From NCBI GenBank assembly GCA_947460445.1, contig CANHHS010000074.1, positions 1 to 7,346 on the forward strand: a stretch of DNA of 7,346 nucleotides, in the 5' to 3' direction. The translations under genes were made by a program, and so were the position numbers. The notes under the pieces are model-generated. The model did no database searches and was not told the origin of the DNA. It saw only the letters and a program-made list of their open reading frames with translations. This document shows positions 5,432 through 7,346 of the stretch, in pieces; position 1 is the stretch's first letter, and the number at the start of each line of letters is the position of its first letter. The DNA is from Opitutia bacterium (GTDB taxonomy: Bacteria; Verrucomicrobiota; Verrucomicrobiia; Opitutales; UBA953).

Positions 5432-6850
5432 ATGCTTCGAAGCCTACTCGCATTCAGCCTTCTCTCTTTAACAGTACTGGGGGCAGAAAAGCCCAATATC
5501 ATCATCCTTCTCGCCGATGATCTCGGGCCGGGAGAAATTGGTGCTTTTGGTCAGACCAAAATCCCGACACCACGACTCGATCAAATGGCACGCGAAGGTC
5601 TATGTTTTGACCGTGCCTATTGCGGTTCATCGGTTTGCGCACCGTCGCGCGGAGCACTCATCACCGGACTACACACTGGGCGTGCTCCGATTCGCGCCAA
5701 CAAAGAATACCCGAACGGGCAAGAGCCCATGCCTCGAGATATTCCAACCATTGCGAAGTCTTTAAAAGCCGCAGGCTACGCGACAGGTTGTTTCGGAAAA
5801 TGGGGTCTCGGCTATCCAGGTTCGGGCTCGGAAGCGAACGACCAAGGCTTCGATCGGTTTTTTGGCTATAACCATCAAGTGGACGCCCATGAATACTTCC
5901 CGAAGTCGCTCGATGAAGACCGCCTCGCTCATTCCGTGCCCCTGAAAGAAGGAGAATACGCAGCAACACGCATTACCGACGAGGCGCTGACATGGACGCG
6001 TGCTCAAGTTAAAGCCAGAAAGCCTTTCTTCCTTTTTCTGCCAACCACCCTGCCGCATGGAAAACTTCAAGCGACACCTGAGATGCTTGCACCTTTTGCG
6101 GATAAATTCGCCGACAATCCAAATCCTAAGGCCGCTCGCCTCTATGCAGCCATGGTTAGCAAGCTGGACGCAGATGCAGGCAAAGTCATGGATCTCTTGA
6201 AAGAACTCGGTATCGATAAAAATACCTTATTCATATTTTGCTCAGACAATGGCACAGAGCCTACCTACGGCTACGGGATTGATTATTTTAAAGGTCGCGC
6301 AGGCTTACGCGGCGACAAACGCTCACCCTATGAAGGCGGATTTCGCACCGCTGAGATCGCTTGGTGGCCAGGCAAAATAAGCCCAGGCAAGCGCACGGAC
6401 GCTTTAACAGCTTCTTGGGATTTCTTCCCAACTGCCTGCGAGCTTGCCGGCATCACGCCGCCCAAAGGACTCTCGGGTAAGAGCCTTGTTCCAATTCTGA
6501 CCGGTAAAGGCACCTATACGGCCCATGACTTTCTCTTCTTCGAGTTTCATGAAGGGCAAAGCTGGCAGGCTATTGTCTGGAATAACCGAATGAAAGCCGT
6601 CCAACGAAAAATTCTTACCAATAAACCGCTTCCTATCGAAATTTACGATTTAGCAAAAGATCCGGCCGAAACTCGTGATAGTGCCAATGAGCACCCCGAA
6701 TTAGTCAAGAAGGCCGAAGAGCTCTTTCGACAAGAACATACACCGAGTGCAGCATTTCCTTTACCAGGCGAAAAAGGATGGGAAGAAAAAGTTAAGGCAG
6801 CGGCTGAAAAAGCAGCGGTGAAGAAGGCAAATAAGCAGGGCACCAAATAA
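5432..6850 (+). CDS. Secreted Cys-type sulfatase (arylsulfatase family)
   Basis: Predicted exported hydrolase of sulfate esters, 472 residues. Residues 1-18 form a signal peptide (MLRSLLAFSLLSLTVLGA) with likely cleavage after GA. The mature part opens with KPNIIILLADDLG, with Asp29 and Asp30 as calcium ligands. The sulfatase signature C-A-P-S-R is at 69-73, where Cys69 is the residue oxidised to formylglycine. Further sites: FGKWGLG (121-127) with Lys123, His209 in TLPHG, Asp272-Asn273 in SDNG (metal), and Lys296 in GLRGDKRSPYEGGFR (291-305). The third residue of GKW-x-LG is Gly125 where most sulfatases have a catalytic His. The C-terminus ends in a Lys/Ala-rich tail (453-472). The true substrate cannot be read from the sequence; sulfated polysaccharides are typical for such enzymes in this kind of bacterium. 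The ATG at 5432 is chosen for the signal peptide; no Shine-Dalgarno precedes it. The FGE gene follows after one base. Confidence 0.95.
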   Translation: MLRSLLAFSLLSLTVLGAEKPNIIILLADDLGPGEIGAFGQTKIPTPRLDQMAREGLCFDRAYCGSSVCAPSRGALITGLHTGRAPIRANKEYPNGQEPMPRDIPTIAKSLKAAGYATGCFGKWGLGYPGSGSEANDQGFDRFFGYNHQVDAHEYFPKSLDEDRLAHSVPLKEGEYAATRITDEALTWTRAQVKARKPFFLFLPTTLPHGKLQATPEMLAPFADKFADNPNPKAARLYAAMVSKLDADAGKVMDLLKELGIDKNTLFIFCSDNGTEPTYGYGIDYFKGRAGLRGDKRSPYEGGFRTAEIAWWPGKISPGKRTDALTASWDFFPTACELAGITPPKGLSGKSLVPILTGKGTYTAHDFLFFEFHEGQSWQAIVWNNRMKAVQRKILTNKPLPIEIYDLAKDPAETRDSANEHPELVKKAEELFRQEHTPSAAFPLPGEKGWEEKVKAAAEKAAVKKANKQGTK

Positions 6851-6851
6851 T

Positions 6852-7346
6852 ATGAATCCGGCATCTGCCATTCGCTGGATTAAAGTCGCCATGACCGTGT
6901 GCGTGATGCTTCCCGCAGCGCTTTATTTCTTTTTTGGTCAGCCTGCCCCATCAGTAACCCAAGGAATGGTGTGGATTCCTGCAGGATCCTATGAAATGGG
7001 TTATGTTCTAGCCAAACACCCTGAAGAAGCTCCCTTGCATCCAGTAAAAGTAAAGGGCTTTTGGATAGATCAAACCGAAGTCACCAATCGGCAGTTTGCC
7101 GAATTTATTAAGGCGACGAGTTATCAAACAGAAGCCGAACGCCCCATGGATGCCCGAGCATTTCCCAATGCAAAACCTGAAGACTTACTTCCCGGCGGAA
7201 TGGTCTTTCATGCCATCGAAGGCGTCGACGCCAATATGTGCGGGATTGGCAACTTGCCTTGGTGGACATTTACACCCGGTGCAAATTGGCGACACCCTGA
7301 CGGACCAACGTCTTCGATTGAAGACCGCATGGATCATCCTGTCGTC
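6852..7346 (+). CDS. Formylglycine-generating enzyme (SUMF1/FGE-type), membrane-anchored, 3' end missing
   Basis: Oxidises the active-site cysteine of sulfatases to formylglycine, an O2-dependent, copper-using reaction in known aerobic FGEs. The first 165 residues are present; the frame runs off the window. Residues about 11-29 (KVAMTVCVMLPAALYFFFG) form a signal anchor or uncleaved signal peptide. The FGE-sulfatase domain begins at GMVWIPAGSYEMG (38-50) and continues with EEAPLHPVKV (58-67), GFWIDQTEVTNRQFAEFI (69-86), PWWTFTPGANWRHPDGP (136-152) and DHPVV (161-165). This long N-terminal layout, with the ERP...P-x-DLLPG-x-MVF insertion, is typical of SUMF1-type sulfatase modifiers rather than EgtB or generic C-type-lectin-like relatives. 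The catalytic cysteines would lie beyond the window. The ATG overlaps nothing and sits one base after the sulfatase TAA, so translation is probably coupled and the two form an enzyme plus maturase pair. Confidence 0.92.
   Translation, partial: MNPASAIRWIKVAMTVCVMLPAALYFFFGQPAPSVTQGMVWIPAGSYEMGYVLAKHPEEAPLHPVKVKGFWIDQTEVTNRQFAEFIKATSYQTEAERPMDARAFPNAKPEDLLPGGMVFHAIEGVDANMCGIGNLPWWTFTPGANWRHPDGPTSSIEDRMDHPVV

Noticed and set aside
5661..6070. Two minus-strand frames of 102 residues inside the sulfatase gene
   Set aside because: Antisense to a full-length sulfatase with intact motifs; no domain or start signal.

Overview
The window is about 7.3 kb of bacterial chromosome with roughly even GC and tightly packed genes. 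Protein style suggests the Verrucomicrobiota, possibly Opitutae: an enolase starting MTTTIVDIKAREILDSRG, a YidC starting MDRKN with a Pro/Val/Ala-rich linker, and a secreted sulfatase next to its own activating enzyme. This placement is an inference from familiarity with such proteins; no 16S rRNA or other marker is present. Few of the starts have a recognisable Shine-Dalgarno sequence.

Left part (1-4988), mostly minus strand and housekeeping. A plus-strand gene ends at 118 and converges on eno (enolase, 187-1515). The two share a bidirectional hairpin terminator at 138-168. Upstream of eno lie a GC-rich hairpin, a tRNA-Val(GAC) gene with encoded CCA, yebC (1785-2525), yidC (2544-4292) and pyrE (4404-4976). 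yidC and yebC are 18 nt apart and probably co-transcribed. A 102-nt gap with a perfect 6-bp inverted repeat separates pyrE from yidC.

Middle (4995-5431). A small minus-strand membrane protein with two membrane segments and a K+-channel-like pore loop ends 18 nt before the pyrE ATG, so it probably heads a channel-pyrE transcript. An 83-bp divergent intergenic region follows, holding a 21-bp-spaced direct repeat and a weak promoter-like sequence.

Right part (5432-7346), plus strand. A signal-peptide-bearing Cys-type sulfatase is followed after one base by a formylglycine-generating enzyme (FGE), cut off by the window end. The FGE would convert the sulfatase's active-site cysteine (Cys69) to formylglycine. 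Its N-terminal membrane segment suggests that this happens outside the cytoplasm. The pair looks like a sulfated-polysaccharide utilisation module beside core genes.

No mobile element, CRISPR array or obvious new defence system was seen. The points most worth a second look are the pore-loop protein, the membrane-anchored FGE with its sulfatase, the Gly in place of the usual catalytic His in the sulfatase, the 12-residue enolase insertion, and the scarcity of Shine-Dalgarno sites.
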